Source: CAYLKS01 sp964384205 [NCBI: uncultured bacterium]
GTDB taxonomy: Bacteria > JAGOEH01
DNA length: 64,000 bases
Direction: 5' to 3'
Assembly: GCA_964384205.1 (NCBI GenBank)
Contig: CAYLKS010000007.1
Span: 15,959 to 79,958, forward strand
This document shows positions 62,722-64,000 of this stretch, piece after piece. The position numbers and the translations under genes were made by a program. How positions within the stretch are numbered: position 1 is the first letter of the stretch; the number at the start of each line of letters is the position of its first letter. Under the pieces are notes generated by a model. It saw nothing but the letters and a program-made list of their open reading frames with translations. It was not told where the DNA came from and searched no databases.

Positions 62722-64000
62722 TTATATATGAAGAAGTAATTTTGCAGTTGTAAAGTAGATAAATAGTCCTGTAATATCAACGATTGTAGTAAGAGCAGGG
62801 GAAGCAACAACAGCAGGGTCTAATTTAAATTTTGCAGCAATTAATGGGAGGAATGTTCCTATTAGGGTAGAAGTAATTACCTGAAGAGATAAAGCCAGAG
62901 CAATTACAATAGATATATTCAATAATGTATATCCTGCTGGTATTGTAGCATCTTTTGATATAAAAACAACTTTCGCCCACGATAGTATGCCAAGTACTAT
63001 AGCAAGTAGAAGGGATATTTTAAATTCTTTTAATAGAACAGTAGCCATTTCTTTTAATTTTAGTTTAATTTCTCCTAATGCAAGAGCTCTTATGATAACA
63101 GTTGCTGATTGGCTACCGATATTACCACCAGTGTCTGCTATCATCGGCATATATAAGGCTAAAATCATTAGTTTTTTCATAGTATCTTCAAAACTTTGAA
63201 TAATCATACCAGAAAATAGGCCAAGAGCAGCTAATCCTATTATCCATCCCGCTCTATTTTTGAAATGTATCCATACTGGAGTTTTTATATAAGATGCTTC
63301 GTGAGAACCTCCAATAGCCATCAATTTTTCCATATCCTCTGTTTGTTCTTGAGTGATAATATCCATAGCATCATCGTAGGTAATAATACCAACAAGTGCA
63401 TCATTTTCATTTATTACAGGGAGAGCGATTAAATTATATTTTTGAATTTTTCTTGCTGCTTCTTCCTGGTCATCATTAACTTTTGCATATATGATATCTT
63501 TTTGCATTATCTGGCTAATTTGAAGCTTTGGATCTGCTAATATCAAATCTTTGAGAGAAACAAAGCCCAATAGTTTCCTTTGTTTATCCACTACATATGC
63601 ATAGTAAATTGTTTCTTTATCAGGTGCTTCGAGTCTTAATTTTTCAATTGCTTGTGCTACGGTTATATGAGGTTGGAGAGTTACATATTCAGATGTCATA
63701 ACAGCACCAGCAGTGCCTTCTTCATAAGATGATAGTCTTATTATATCTTCACGTTCTGCCTGAGCAATTGCAGGTAATAAATATTTTTGATAGTCTTCAG
63801 GCATTTTTTTCAGAAGGTCAACTCTATCATCATTAGGCATTTCCGAGATAAGCTGGGCAAGTTCATTTCTTGAAGTTATTTCTACAACTTTTAATTGGAT
63901 ATCTAAATCTAAATAGCTAAAGATTTCAGCCGCTAATGGTAACTCTATTAGTTTTAATATTTCCCATATATCTTTTTCATTTAGTTCTGATAATGCCTCT
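62722..64000 (-). CDS. mgtE: Magnesium transporter MgtE (5' end missing)
   Basis: Mg2+ channel of the inner membrane. The frame is open to the right edge of the window, so the start lies beyond 64000; the Met at 63840 is internal. The visible part has the end of the MgtE N-terminal helical domain (ELNEKDIWEILKL), two CBS domains (about 63230-63720), which sense Mg2+, and five membrane helices containing MPMIADTGGNIGSQSATVI, the conserved pore-lining segment. It ends at a TAA at 62722. No partner gene is visible. Confidence 0.94.
   Translation of the reverse strand, partial: EALSELNEKDIWEILKLIELPLAAEIFSYLDLDIQLKVVEITSRNELAQLISEMPNDDRVDLLKKMPEDYQKYLLPAIAQAEREDIIRLSSYEEGTAGAVMTSEYVTLQPHITVAQAIEKLRLEAPDKETIYYAYVVDKQRKLLGFVSLKDLILADPKLQISQIMQKDIIYAKVNDDQEEAARKIQKYNLIALPVINENDALVGIITYDDAMDIITQEQTEDMEKLMAIGGSHEASYIKTPVWIHFKNRAGWIIGLAALGLFSGMIIQSFEDTMKKLMILALYMPMIADTGGNIGSQSATVIIRALALGEIKLKLKEMATVLLKEFKISLLLAIVLGILSWAKVVFISKDATIPAGYTLLNISIVIALALSLQVITSTLIGTFLPLIAAKFKLDPAVVASPALTTIVDITGLFIYFTTAKLLLHI

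Noticed and set aside
1-64000. CRISPR arrays, tRNA/rRNA genes, insertion sequences or prophage
   Set aside because: Reading the gaps on both strands showed no regularly spaced repeats, cloverleaf-like segments, transposase or phage motifs.

Overview
The window is AT-rich DNA (by eye around 70% A+T) from a bacterium, with densely packed protein-coding genes on both strands. I saw no rRNA, tRNA, CRISPR array, insertion sequence or phage gene, and no gap over about 200 bases without a gene. The left edge cuts a secreted protein gene and the right edge cuts mgtE. Three signs point to an anaerobic, flagellated member of the Fibrobacteres-Chlorobi-Bacteroidetes (FCB) assemblage: surface proteins with type IX secretion C-terminal sorting domains (one has the NYPNPFNP motif), a PorV/PorQ-like protein, and a Gld-type ABC system. 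A full Rnf complex and HydE, a maturase for [FeFe] hydrogenase, suggest a fermentative, hydrogen-linked metabolism. The phylum cannot be fixed from this window.

Layout. 1-12030: a surface-glycan region. It holds a truncated multidomain secreted protein, then an operon with a GH9 glucanase, a TonB-dependent receptor, a large Asp-rich exported protein and a PorV-like protein, closed by a strong terminator. 12143-14437: a soluble hybrid histidine kinase. 14556-25401: a long tightly coupled operon with a divergent glycogen-synthase-like GT5, pgi, a MoxR-like AAA+ ATPase, a Gld-type ABC exporter (ATPase, fused GldF-GldG, DUF4340-like, DUF4330-like), pyrE and an M28 peptidase. 25537-26834: a flagellin gene behind a well-formed sigma-54 promoter.

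26823-36808 (minus): one unit running rnfCDGEAB-tatC-HD-GYP protein-polytopic membrane protein, from a good sigma-70-like promoter. 36914-43539: a small methyltransferase, a GT4 glycosyltransferase, a GH20 hexosaminidase whose lipoprotein signal is interrupted at a run of ten T, cutA, hydE and an LD-carboxypeptidase. 43545-50702 (minus): a phosphate transporter with its DUF47 partner, a perfect palindrome before the DUF47 gene, and envelope genes (LptE-like, TPR lytic transglycosylase, CapA-like, UDP-glucose dehydrogenase).

50731-55578: ilvE, an MBL-fold hydrolase, an EF-G2-type translation factor and yebC. 55647-58783 (minus): a signalling cluster with a receiver-like protein lacking its phospho-acceptor Asp, a K+ channel with RCK domain, a separate cyclic-nucleotide-binding protein and a radical SAM enzyme. 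58902-62646: hutH, cdd and asnB. 62722-64000: mgtE.

The most unusual points are the Gld/AAA+ operon, the receptor/Asp-rich protein/PorV trio, the GT5 protein without the usual lysines, the split channel/cNMP/pseudo-receiver cluster and the T-run frameshift in the hexosaminidase. All functional calls come from reading protein motifs; no database search was run.
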